A DNA stretch of 64,000 nucleotides from Amyelois transitella (lineage: Eukaryota; Arthropoda; Insecta; Lepidoptera; Pyralidae), in NCBI RefSeq assembly GCF_032362555.1, contig NC_083510.1, forward strand, positions 5,917,501 through 5,981,500, in the 5' to 3' direction. Below the pieces are notes generated by a model. The model saw nothing but the letters and a program-made list of their open reading frames with translations, was not told the DNA's origin and did no database searches. The translations under genes were made by a program, and so were the position numbers. This document shows, in pieces, positions 36,201-45,878 of this stretch (position 1 is its first letter; every line of letters starts with the position of its first letter).

Positions 36201-37829
36201 TTCAGTCACTGAAGCAGCCTCAAAGTCTTGTTGAAGTCGCTCCTGTTCTTTTCTCTGTTGGATGTCCTTCAGTCTCTTGTCTGCTTCTTCTTTCTCCCTC
36301 TTAATTCTATCTGCTTCCTCTTTAGCCTTCTTTGCATGTTCATAGAATGTTTCTTTCACTACCTGAAAAAATAAGGGCAAAATAATATTTAGTTATGAGA
36401 AATGGACAAACTTGTTTGTCAACTGCCTAACACAAATCTGGAATTTTCTCCCTCCTCTCTTCCCGCGTAAGGACTTTTAAGGCAAAAGGAATTTCATTAT
36501 TTAAGCAAGCCTTTATGTACCATCTAAGATTTCATCGTGCTTACTATCAGGCAAAACAAGCATTCTGTAATGCCCTGAGGGATAGGCTGGGATTACATCA
36601 TTCCACTATCCTTGTCTACGGCTTTTATGATTAATCTACATTCACCCATATTTTCATTTCACATACCTACATATATATAATCACATCTATATCCCTTGGT
36701 GGGTAGACAGAGCCAACAGTCTTGAAATGACTAATAGGCCACATTCAGCTGTTTAGGGACATCCATGGGTACTAGATGGAATGGTCCTATTCCTTTTTTT
36801 ATTGGTGCCAGGAACCACATGGTATTTTTCACATAAACAAATGATATAGATTTTGGATGTGTGTTAAAGTTTTACAATTACAGCTAATGGAATTAAATTT
36901 AAATAATCAAAATTACTTTATAGTAATAATATTTATTTGTTGTACCTTTTTTATCACCCTGTAGGATGTAACTCTATCACTATTTTGATTTCAATTCCAT
37001 CATAAAGCTATACAGCTGAATGTGGCTTTTTAGTACTTCTTCCTCTGTTTACTCCTTCTCTTAATGTGATGTTGAGACTCAAATAGTAAGAAAGATCTGG
37101 CAGTCAAATAAACACATCAATACTTACTTTTTCCCAGTCACCCTCTCGACCACCAGTGAAGAAGTCAGTTTTACGAGCTAAAAACCCAACTATAGTCTTC
37201 AAAAGCTGGAAAAAAATTGTACATGAATTCATAATTTAGATTTTCATTATTAGGGGAAAAGTCATCATTTCAAGAAAGACATAGGAACTTCTATTAAAAT
37301 AAAAAGTTCTTCATGCACAGCCAGCTTAGGCTAAGAAATAATAAACAGTCAAGAAATTTATTGAGAGTAGGTAGACATCCTAAGGTAGTATGGCACTATA
37401 TTGAAGTCAACAATCAAGAAAGTTCTAGTAGGTTTTGGAAAGATATGAAAAATTCATAACTAATCAATGTTGGAAACAACATTGGATATTTATTATGCTT
37501 CATATAGGTAAGCATTATGTCGTTTACTGTTACCATGGTTGCAATTCAACCCTTTACATTGGTACATGTATGATAAATACATATAAACTAACCACATGGT
37601 TACCTTATATTTGGTTGTGGAATTATAGGAGTGGACTATGAAAAACAAAACGTAATTGTGCCTTCATTAGTATAATGAAATAACTAGAAAATCATTTAAT
37701 TTTTACTAAGAGATCTTATTGTAACAATAGTTTTTGTTATTGATGTAAACTTACATCCTTTACGCCGCCTTCATGTTGCTGGGCCATAGCCAGAAGCATA
37801 GAATCGAATCGTTCTGGTTCAGTAGCCAT
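12251..37829 (-). CDS. NudC: NudC nuclear migration protein / HSP90 co-chaperone; complete, 8 exons with a 21.2-kb intron
   Basis: The exons are 37755-37829, 37128-37205, 36143-36362, 35781-35938, 14372-14560, 13975-14047, 13081-13210 and 12251-12302. All junctions are GT-AG and in phase, giving 975 nt and 324 aa (family about 330). The order of parts is: the N-terminal [15 protein letters not shown] motif; a dimerisation region ([14 protein letters not shown]); a charged coiled coil around residues 52-100 ([17 protein letters not shown]); an acidic linker with DDDDD; and a CS (p23-like) domain from [10 protein letters not shown] through [12 protein letters not shown]. The family signature after it is [29 protein letters not shown] and the C-terminus [12 protein letters not shown]. 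NudC proteins act with cytoplasmic dynein/LIS1 in nuclear migration and cytokinesis and as HSP90-linked chaperones. The last exon carries only 17 codons. The intron between 14561 and 35780 splits the CS domain exactly at VE|LR and contains an antisense gene. A TTTATT at 11978-11983 is a possible minus-strand polyadenylation signal. Confidence 0.95.
12686..12945 (+). repeat. Dispersed LINE/RTE-like 3' repeat
   Basis: AGCTGTGCCCGCAACTTGGT, GTAGTTCTTGAGATTAGTGC, CAAACAAACAAACTCTTC and the end TTTATAATATTAGTATAGAT are a standard lepidopteran repeat terminus. The class is inferred. It lies in NudC intron 7. Confidence 0.6.
17241..17360 (-). repeat. SINE-like family A, 3' fragment
   Basis: ACATACATATAATCACATC, GACAGAGCCAACAGTCTTG and GTTCAGCTGTTTG are the reverse complement of the family 3' half. 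Confidence 0.65.
19312..19392 (+). repeat. LINE family B 3' end fragment
   Basis: CTCTGCCTACCCCTCCGGG, AAAGAGGCGTGATTTTATG and repeated TATG match the B terminus in plus orientation. Confidence 0.65.
19423..19800 (-). repeat. LINE 3' end (minus), split by a SINE
   Basis: TTATTTATTTAAACTTTATT at 19423 resumes after the SINE as TGTACAACAAGTGGACTTCA and ATTCTCTGCCAGTCGAACC. A related end fragment lies at 17476-17545 (TTATTCAAACTTAATGCACA, AAAGGTGGACATAATG). Confidence 0.55.
19460..19717 (+). repeat. SINE-like family A copy inserted in a LINE 3' end
   Basis: It runs from GTGGTTCCCGACACCAAT to a long TATG tail. The flanks on both sides belong to one LINE 3' fragment (19423-19800), so the insertion is nested. 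Confidence 0.75.
20085..20338 (-). repeat. SINE-like family A copy, near full length, inside an inverted repeat
   Basis: CATACATATGGTCACGTCTA at the left through GGTGCCGGGAACCACACGG at the right is a complete reverse copy. The flanks carry a 21-bp perfect inverted repeat (20041-20061 and 20340-20360). Confidence 0.8.
21363..21398 (+). promoter_or_regulatory. TATA box plus arthropod initiator of the nested membrane-protein gene
   Basis: TATATAAA at 21363-21370 lies 26-33 bases upstream of the A of a TCAGT initiator (21394-21398). This is the canonical insect spacing. The predicted leader runs about 199 bases to the ATG at 21595 and starts with a locally GC-rich stretch (21405-21480), unlike the surrounding intron DNA. 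Confidence 0.6.
21595..34180 (+). CDS. Small single-pass membrane protein gene nested antisense in the NudC intron
   Basis: I do not recognise this family. The model has coding exons 21595-21612 (ATG plus 5 codons, GTGAGT donor), 32429-32560 (TGTTACAG acceptor, weaker GTACGA donor, 44 codons), 33523-33916 (TATTTACAG acceptor, GTAAGT donor) and 34140-34180 (TTGTTACAG acceptor, TAA stop). Phases are consistent with (194 aa) or without (150 aa) the second exon, so that exon may be optional. Exon 2 is Ser/Gly/Arg-rich ([17 protein letters not shown]). Exon 3 holds [28 protein letters not shown], a Cys cluster KTCCCNH just before the membrane (possible palmitoylation) and one hydrophobic segment ([18 protein letters not shown]). 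The tail is short and basic ([12 protein letters not shown]). There is no signal peptide, so a type II or tail-anchored-like arrangement is inferred. An AATAAA lies at 34403-34408. Codon use is clearly coding-like against the AT-rich intron. Exon 1 is the least certain link because it is 10.8 kb away. Confidence 0.68.
22297..22508 (-). repeat. SINE-like family A copy with internal deletions
   Basis: Both family ends are present (ACATACATACATATAATC and GGTTACCACACGGCA). The short direct repeat ACTACAC flanks the copy. Confidence 0.7.
23268..23690 (-). pseudogene. LINE family B: reverse-transcriptase C-terminus and 3' end
   Basis: Read on the minus strand, it encodes [56 protein letters not shown] and the terminal SAYPSGKEA, then a TGA and a TATG-type tail. 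This is the conserved C-terminal block of a common lepidopteran LINE. Frame changes and stops (one just before WFGH) show it is dead. It lies in the large NudC intron. Confidence 0.8.
24931..25145. mobile_element. 215-bp MITE with perfect 24-bp terminal inverted repeats
   Basis: The left end (24931-24954, starting TTTAAGTTCCCTTTAAAAAG) is repeated exactly as its reverse complement at 25122-25145. TA dinucleotides flank both ends (24929-24930 and 25146-25147), which points to a Tc1/mariner-type target duplication. There is no coding capacity. It sits in the large NudC intron. Confidence 0.85.
25146..32428. other. Central NudC intron / intron 1 of the nested gene
   Basis: Almost entirely AT-rich single-copy-looking DNA without a supportable exon. 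It includes a short (ACGT)n run at 27383-27400. Confidence 0.5.
36667..36823 (-). repeat. SINE-like family A, internally deleted copy in NudC intron 2
   Basis: CATCTATATCCCTTGGTGGG and GACATCCATGGGTACTAGAT, with GGTGCCAGGAACCACATGG at the far end. About 100 bases of the middle are missing. Confidence 0.65.
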
Positions 37830-39176
37830 TATGATAATTAATAATATTTTTTTAATTAGCTTCTTGTGTTATAATTTTGCAAGGGAATATTCCGAAAACT
37901 TGTAAATTATAATGTGCAACGACAACTTGCAAATCTTTCTCGGTTCGGTACCTATCTATTTTACACGAATCAAGTGACAGGTGAAGGCTTCACCTGTGAA
38001 GCTGACGTTGACAAATGCTTCAAACAGTCATATCTTTTTCTATATTTTGCAGAGACAAACTTTTAACTAAAATTATTCAAACTTTAAACTGTGCCACCTA
38101 AAAAACAGTCCACGTGAATGAGAGTATGAGCTTAGGTAAGGGCACATGCAGCGTGCCCCTACACACGGTGTTTGTCTTTTTAAATAATAATGATATGAAA
38201 CCCGTGCATCATCATAATATATTTATCAGGACGTACAATTATACCTATTTAAAAATTAACAAAGGCAACTCCACCTTGTTCTTTGTAGTAGAGAGTGTCT
38301 TTATTGCTTTATCGTGCTTTTAAAACCAAAGATGAATGATGTAAATAGATTAGGTACCTACGCAAGTTTATATTTGCATTTAAGTTTATATTTAAGCTAT
38401 CGTTTGACATATCCGTAAACATTTAGGCTAGCAACTTGCCTTTCATTTAAGCCATACAGCTGAACGTGGCCTATCAGTCTCTTTAACTTCAAGTCTATTG
38501 GCTTTTTCAAGACATGATTATATGTATGTTTGAATAATTATTAGTCATATTACTGTTCTAAGTGTTTTTATAGTTTATATTATTTTGTATTCTTAGTTTT
38601 ATTCAACATACTTTAGTTTTTATCTTGAGTACAGGCAAACTAAGCTAGTTATACTTTTAACATTATTTTAAGTAAATAAGCCTAAGTGATCAAGCGCATA
38701 TATAGTTATAGGTATATACCACAAATTAAAAAACATTACATTGATTCAAGACAAGAGCCTCCGAACAAAATACATTTGTTGAAATAAGCCCTTGTGAGGA
38801 TTTAAAATTCCATTTGAACTTAATCGACCACCGTTATATTTTGTAGTTATATCTTTACGTCAGTGACCCTCTCGATCGTCATAGACAAATTCAGGTCAAA
38901 GTGGAATAGACAAATCACTCACACACACAAATGCAGAAAGTGAAAGAAAGTGTCAAGTCAATGGAGGTCATGCATTGCATTTTTGTGCATTTTTATAAAA
39001 AATAATTCACTGGGAACCTAACTTTTGCCAAAAATACTAATGATTTTTCATTTTGTGATGTGTTTAATAGAACAGGTTGGTCATATATTTATGGAACGTC
39101 TACTTTGCATAAAAAGTTTGTCGTGGATTGTCAAAACGTTTTATTTTCCAGGATTTTTATCTAAAACAATAAAGTA
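37830..39176. promoter_or_regulatory. Shared intergenic region between divergent NudC and BTB genes
   Basis: About 1.35 kb separates the two start codons, which point away from each other. Both promoters must lie here unless a 5' exon is further out. A family A fragment sits in the middle. The splice acceptor TTATTTTCCAG at 39141-39151 implies a noncoding first exon of the BTB gene upstream. Confidence 0.5.
38425..38530 (+). repeat. SINE-like family A, 3' fragment between NudC and the BTB gene
   Basis: GGCTAGCAACTTGCC, GCTGAACGTGGCCTATCAGT and a GATTATATGTATG tail match the family. Confidence 0.6.
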
Positions 39177-42100
39177 ATGGCAGATCAGTTTTGTTTACGT
39201 TGGAACAACTTCCAAACAAATATAGTGAGTGCCTTGGATTCCTTGAAATGCTCAGAAGATTTGGTCGATGTTACTCTCACTTGCGAAGGCAGAAACATCA
39301 AGGCCCACAAAGTCATACTGTCCGCGTGCAGTCCGTACTTCAGGAATGTGTTCAAGGTGAATGACTCGGGACATTAATAACCTTCGACTTTATGCTTATA
39401 CTGTATACAGTATTAGGTCATTTACTAACCGAGTTATGCCATATTCATATAATACTGACTTTCAATGGGAATATAATTCAAAACAATCAATGTTTTCGTT
39501 GCAGGAAAATCCATGTCAACATCCAGTTATAATATTGAAAGATGTATCTGCGGATGATATTGTGAGCTTGTTATCATACATGTACCAAGGTGAAGTATTC
39601 ATAGAAGAGAGTAAGCTGTCATCATTCTTACACACAGCAGCTTTGCTTCAAGTAAAAGGCCTCACTGGTGTGACACAACAGGTGATTATGTGGTCATGTT
39701 TTTAATTTTTTGTCAATATTTTGTGAAACACTACCTACACCTAAATCAAATGTGGACTTTGTTTGGTTCTTGGCAGAGTAGAAAAATATTACTACCACTG
39801 GATTATTTAATTAAAAGTGCAACAAAATTCTCAGATCCACTTGGGTAGGCAGCTAGTTGGTAAACCCTTGCCAAAGCTTTATCCCTTGGACCCTAAGTGG
39901 ATTACACATTTAGAAACCAAAAGCAAACATAATTCAACCATGTCTCTATTCATAAAATATTTTACTTATATTGAATATTTTCCCTACAATGGAATCAGTG
40001 TGTAAGTGGTAGATATGGAATCACTCCATGATTTTTTTACAGGCACTTGACTTACTGATAACTTATGATTGTTGTCTTATGACAGCCTATGAAGTGATCA
40101 GGCATATAGGTACCTGGCATTTTTTAATGCAAAATCAGAACTAACAAATGTTATTAACTCATCAGTGTATCAATATGGTACTGAGTTCAAAACTAGTTGT
40201 TTAAAAATAATTATAACTTTGTTTTTTCAGAAAGAGAATTTTATGTCACCTAACCCTACCAACAAATTGTATACACAACTAACAATTTCCTCCAAGCCAC
40301 ACATATCATCTGGCCACAAGGAGGCTAAATTGCCAGCATTAAAAAAAAGAAGATGCAGCACTTCAGATAAACCAAATGATGTTACAATTGGAGAGACCAC
40401 CCACAAAAAGAACAAGACTATAGAAAATTGTGATATACCAGCTAAAAATAATATATCACAGTCAAGTAAATCTGAAAATTCTGTATTTATTCCTGAGAAC
40501 AATATAGACAAAAAAGCTGATGGTAAAGTTGAAATACCAATTATTACTGCAAATGGAAAAACAACGACATTACCTCAGGTACAGAGTAATTGATTTCCTA
40601 TACTCAACAATACAAATTTCAGTGTCATAATAAGTTGGTTATTTTGCTGTGTATTGTTTGTGAGTAATTAAAGAGTTTTGTATTTATACAGCATGTAACA
40701 GAAAAGGGACCCTTTAGTTACATGCTGTATATTTATATTTAGGCATTGCTGTTTTTACATCACTCTTTACTCAACTTAACTCACTTTAGATAAAGACTAG
40801 CACTAGTGATGAATGATTTATTTCTATCTTTTGTTTGTTCTCTTGAGTGTTCCTAGTTGGACCCTCCATTGTTATGCTTCTGTCTTCTTTATTAAGATAT
40901 AGTAGCTAAAATTCTTGTGTCACAAAGTTTGTTCCCGTACTCCTCCGAAATGGCTTGACTGATTCTTATGAAATTTGTGAGCATATTGACTAGGTCCGAG
41001 AATTGGCCAACATCTATTTTTCATACCCACAGAATGCAAAGCAATGTTTGCCGGGACAGCTAGTTTCACTATAAATTTCACCAAAATCTGTCCAGTAGAA
41101 ATGTGAAAGAAAAATAAACAACCACACTTCCATAAATTTTCTCATTGATATAAGTAGAACATAATATGATTTATGTTTTTACTTTTTATGAAACATTTGT
41201 TTTATTATTTTAGGTAAATATTCAGACAGATAATATACCAGTGATTGTGAAAACAGAAAGGCTTGATGATGATGAATCTCCACCGGCAGGACCTCCATTG
41301 AATTCTGATGACGATGGACTACCAGATTACGAGAACAGTATGCTTGCCAGATCACTTTTATCAGGTAAATTTACATAATAAGCAGTGATAACCATTATTC
41401 TTTTTTTGTATTTATTCAATTTGCCAACAGTTGTCTGGACTGGACTTGGACTTTGATGAGGACTTCGTTTGCTGGCTTGTCGTGCTGTGTAGTGTGATAC
41501 TATACATACTAATAATCAAATCATGTGATGTCCATGTCGATCTATTTTAAAACGTAAAATATTTTTAATATTGGCATGATAATTACTTATGTAATAACTT
41601 AGGCAGAAGGTCCTGGATCTCACAACTTTTTACGGTAGGAAGACTGAGCTTGGATTTTTTACAAGATGTTTTTGATGGCATTATAATAATTCATGTACAA
41701 AAATCATCAACATAAAAACTAGTTGCATAACCTTGTACTGACAAAACTACATGCACATTATAACATAAAGAAATTACAACCTAAATTCTTTTTCGCTGTT
41801 GCACCTTCTGCCTTCATTCTTTGGGGTCTAGTGTTTTCAAATAATGATTGTCTGTCTGACATTAGGTTTGCATTCTGACTTTTCTCTCCACTTTGTCTGG
41901 TCCAAAGGGCTCTGTTGGCAGAAATTGCAATTGTTCTTAAGAAAAATATGCGTGGCAAAGTGCTGAAATGGACACTATCGATCACAGACTGGACCCCAAG
42001 ATGTGGAACAATTAGGAGAGGTCGACAGAGAAGGAGATGGGCAGATAGTATACGACATACCGCAGGTGCCTTGTGGGTGAGGCTCACAAGGGACTGTAAA

Positions 42101-42995
42101 AAGTGGAAAGATCTGGAGGAGGCCTTTGTGTCTAAACGATACTCTGATGGAGACTGATGTGTTTTTATTATAACTGTTGTATATGTGTAATTGTAAATCT
42201 GTAAGTCAGCAATAAAGGCTTTTGAAATTGAAATTGAATTTATATTTAAGAAATCACTGGGATTGAGTTAGCCTCGAAGTTAGAATGTTGTTTAGTATAA
42301 AGCAGAATTTAAAGGCCTGTAAAAAGTGTGAAAGAAAAGGAGATTTAGTACCAATTATGCTTACCAATGAAGTATTCAATTTTGGTTTATTTCTTGTATA
42401 TTATTCAAATGAAATTTCTGTTATTTCAGGTATCAATCCATCAAAAGGAGATATTAGTGCCAACAACTCTTCCTCCAAGAAAGGGACCATTGTGGTTTCT
42501 GACACACATGCAATCCGACCTAAGGAGATTGCAACTGACACTGTAATCTACACTAATGCTGTCACTAAAAGTCCCCTGAAAAATACGAGTTCCGAAGAAA
42601 CATTAGTAAAACCCGAGAAACAGTCGCCCAAATCTGACATGGAATATGAGCCAGAAGTATTATTATCGGAACAGCAAGAGTCCGATTCTGATAATACTTT
42701 TTCACAAGATCAATCTCAAACGCTTTTACTACTGGCCAGTATGTCTAATGTTCCTGTTTTGGGAGGTGCTTCAACATCGCAAGGAGTTTCGCATCAGTCC
42801 AACCATGCCGCGATATGTGGGGACTGTCCACACTGTGGAATGAAATATTCCAATCAATCGGCGCTCAAGTACCATGTGCGGTTAATGCATTCAGATTTAA
42901 CTAACAGGCTGTGTTGTTACCTCTGTCCAAGGTCGTTCACTATGCGAGAGACGTTCAAGGAGCATATGTGGTCAAGTCATGGTCAGAGGAATTAA
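39177..42995 (+). CDS. BTB/POZ and C2H2 zinc-finger transcription factor; complete, 5 exons
   Basis: The exons are 39177-39356, 39505-39681, 40231-40578, 41214-41364 and 42430-42995. All are GT-AG and in phase, giving 1422 nt and 473 aa. The protein starts [16 protein letters not shown], the signature of the insect tramtrack/bric-a-brac/lola BTB group. The BTB domain fills residues 1-119 ([24 protein letters not shown]-type helix [10 protein letters not shown]). A Lys/Ser-rich linker has a likely nuclear localisation signal ([10 protein letters not shown]), a SUMO-like motif ([10 protein letters not shown]) and acidic stretches. Two C2H2 fingers close the protein: CPHC...H-x4-H at about residues 418-439 and CYLC...H-x4-H at about 448-469. 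BTB-ZF proteins dimerise through BTB and bind DNA through the fingers, usually as regulators of development. Which member this is cannot be told. A CAG|G acceptor at 39151 suggests an upstream noncoding exon. An AATAAA lies at 43202-43207. Intron 4 holds a LINE fragment. Confidence 0.93.
40903..41066 (+). repeat. Dispersed repeat fragment, Helitron-like end, in BTB-gene intron 3
   Basis: GTTCCCGTACTCCTCCGAAA, GTCCGAGAATTGGCCAACAT and the end GCCGGGACAGCTAGT form a conserved repeat. The terminal CTAGT after a GC-rich hairpin-like stretch is compatible with a Helitron 3' end, but no 5' end is visible. Confidence 0.5.
41880..42240 (+). pseudogene. LINE ORF2 C-terminal fragment in BTB-gene intron 4
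   Basis: The frame 41915-42157 encodes [20 protein letters not shown] and [17 protein letters not shown], the usual C-terminus of R1/RTE-like reverse-transcriptase ORFs. It is followed by CAATAAAGGC and a (TTGAAA)n tail (42220-42238). It is in the same orientation as the host gene. Confidence 0.65.
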
Positions 42996-44927
42996 TAATG
43001 AAAAGTAATTGTGCCTTGGCTCCATTCTCAGCCAGATTGGAGAGAATTTGGTTATGGTGTATTCACACTCTCAAGTTACATTAATGATGAATGTATATGT
43101 ATGTATATAATATATACTATATATTATCTTTGTAAAATCACTTATGAGCTGAGCTATGCAATATTGTGATCTATTCGTGGTTTAATTTAATTATTGAAAA
43201 GAATAAATTAACTAAAAATTCATAACACTAAAGTAGAAATATTATCTTAAAGAAGTTTGTTTGCAAGGGATGTGAATTCACCATGAGTTAACATGGACTA
43301 TGAAAAAATATGTTGTGCCTTTATTATTATAAAATATAAAATATTGAAGAAATACATATACCTATTTATATTTAAGTTGTTATGAATGATATTAGTAGTT
43401 ATAGATATCAAAATGTACATTTGGAACTGAAATGATTACTTCGTAGGATGTAATAGTTTCGATAAAATTAAAATTGTTTATAAAAAGTATGTACAAATAG
43501 TACAACAGTCTTTACAGGTGGTTTATATATTTATTATTAAGTTTATTTCATATTTTTTTAGTTACCAGTTATTTAGATACCTAATGGTGTAAAATTAAAG
43601 AGCAAAGTATCGTGTTACCAGAATTTGAATCCATTTCTTTAACAATTGGTGCTAAGAAATAAATTCTTATAGGAATATGGTTAGTTTATAATTGTGACCA
43701 ATGTCGTTCATAGGTATTTATAGACGGTCAATGAAACAAGCGAATTGTACAAGTATTAAATTCAAACAAGACAATTTATTTATACATTATTTAAGTCTAA
43801 AAATACATTAGTTCAAGAGAGTGCCTATATTTATTACTTTGATATAAATATTTATATAAAAACATTTTTTTGTGAAAATATATCAGAATGGTTTCTTATT
43901 TGAAACTCAGGATATGTAAATAATAAGACGTTCTGGATTTTGTTATGATTGGGAGAAGTTACTAATTCTTGAAAATTGCCAAAATTCGTCATTGGTGTTC
44001 CTCAAGCTTGATGCTTAAATAAAAAAATCAAGGGTTAAGTTATTGTATTATATTATTTTTGGTTAATATTGTGCAGACAAAGTCCATAAAAAGTTGTTTA
44101 TCAGTATTGTTTAAATTCTGTCATGCGTATTGTATCAAAATTCAATATCCTTTTCTTTCCCTACTTCGTATGACAACTTTTTAAACTAATAATCCGGGGC
44201 GCGCCGAAATGTTTAGAATAATTAATTTTTTTTTGCTTTAGTTTATCCTCAGCGCAAGTGATAATTAAGCCTCCTCATAATTATACATTTCATATATGTA
44301 ATTGAACTGCGCGTTTTAATAATCACAGTTTTCAATAAACATTGAAGGAGGCGAATCGGATGTGTTTTTTTACATTTCAGTTAAACCTGTGCCAAATCGG
44401 TTCTTTTTAATGGTATACTGTTTCTACCGCAAGTTACCAGTTTTTGTGTTTAAGTGTACTTTAGTCTTCATTAATTTTTGTAATTAAATTATATTTTGTT
44501 AGATCATTAAGTGTGCAAATTTTGTTATCTCATATCTTTTCTATTGATAGATCTACTCCAATGTGTCGAATGCCATTAGCGAAGTATAATGTCGTCCTAG
44601 ATTCATAAGAAACTATGAGAATAATGTTAGATTTATTTAAACTTAGAGCCTTTAGTAAAAAGATAAATATTTACGTACCTAAATAAGTTGTTGAATATTT
44701 TATTCAGAATTTTACAAAATTTACATTTTAAATTATGTTTAAAATAAATTTTATGCTTCGTATTGATTTTTTTTTATTTACAACAATCCTTATAGACGTC
44801 TGGTAAATTTGTATGTAGCTTCGTTTCTGAAATAATCTAGAATAAAGATTTTTCTTAAAAAAATATTCCTTAGTTACCTACAGATTGATGCTGAAATAAT
44901 CCATATGTAAGTATATTCATTAATTAA
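42996..44927. other. BTB-gene 3' UTR and intergenic DNA
   Basis: Very AT-rich. Possible polyadenylation signals are at 43202-43207 and about 43661. No gene seen. Confidence 0.5.
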
Positions 44928-45221
44928 ATGATTTCTACATACATATTGTCTAAAGTCTTCTTCAACACGAAACAAAAGACTAAGATCTGCGCCAAACATC
45001 TGGGTTTCCGCACATCGGAGGACACCCCTGTGTACATTACGGAACATCTTACCGCGAAGGCTGCGCGCCTATTTTTCCTCGCGCGGGAGCTCGCGTCTTC
45101 TAAAAAATATAGATTCTGCTGGTCTTCCTTCGGTCGTATATACCTTAGACTGAATACTGAATCGGAAGTTATTCATATTAAGAATGAAGGTCATATCCAA
45201 CAACTGTACATTGACAAGTGA
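44928..45221 (+). pseudogene. LINE ORF1 C-terminal fragment (baculovirus-FP-like domain)
   Basis: The 97 codons contain KTKICAKHLGF, DTPVYITEHLTAKAARLFF and KYRFCWSSFGRIYLR. This pattern (conserved LG, Y/I-x-E-x-LT, then an aromatic W...GR.Y strand) matches the FP-type C-terminal domain found in the ORF1 nucleic-acid-binding proteins of many insect LINEs. The ORF1 N-terminus, with its coiled coil or zinc knuckles, is missing through 5' truncation. The frame ends at a TGA (45219-45221). Confidence 0.75.
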
Positions 45222-45239
45222 CTACTTACGTATACTTTT

Positions 45240-45878
45240 TTGTGTTATGACTGTTGTAAGGGAATATCGGTTGCTTATTTTTTGCAATGTGTAGCATTAA
45301 TTTTTATTGTACTGGTTAACTTAAGACATGTCCGTGTGCAAAGCACACGACGTATTGCCACATATCTGTTCTCATATACAAAGAATATTCTACAAAATCA
45401 GTTCACTTGTATACTGGCACATTTGAGAATTCTACATAATCATACTCATTTTCTGTACAATTCAAATAGTATTCATAAATTATTTTATATATCAATCAAC
45501 ATCAAGACTGAATTAGGTTACAACGCATCTGTTTCACAGCGCAACCAAAAGTCACTTTTACTTATATTGCTATGTTACGTTATAGATATATATCATAACA
45601 ATTATATTTGTCTCACATTAGTAACTTATAACTTCTTAACAATTAAACCAATTATATTCCTACAAAAATATGCAAATGCTATGTACAAGAAATTAACTAA
45701 TCTTAGCTTACTATATAAACTTTCAGCTTTCTACGTAAAATATCCTGGGTCAACATTGTGTAGTGATAAATTCAGGGATTACAGAATAGTTGAGTGCGTG
45801 TTTATTTGTCAATACCTATTAACTAAAATAACCCAGCTCGCGGTACATAAAAGTGTTTTTGTTAAGAACCCAACATGA
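45240..45878 (+). other. 212-codon open frame between LINE ORF1 and ORF2, overlapping the ORF2 start
   Basis: This frame is in the same phase as the ORF1 remnant and separated from it by one in-frame TGA. It stays open to a TGA that overlaps the ORF2 ATG (ATGA at 45875-45878). Its translation is rich in Leu, Ile, Tyr and Asn and matches no domain I know. It has no good ATG at its start. It may be a real linker ORF or a long chance frame in an AT-rich spacer. Confidence 0.35.
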
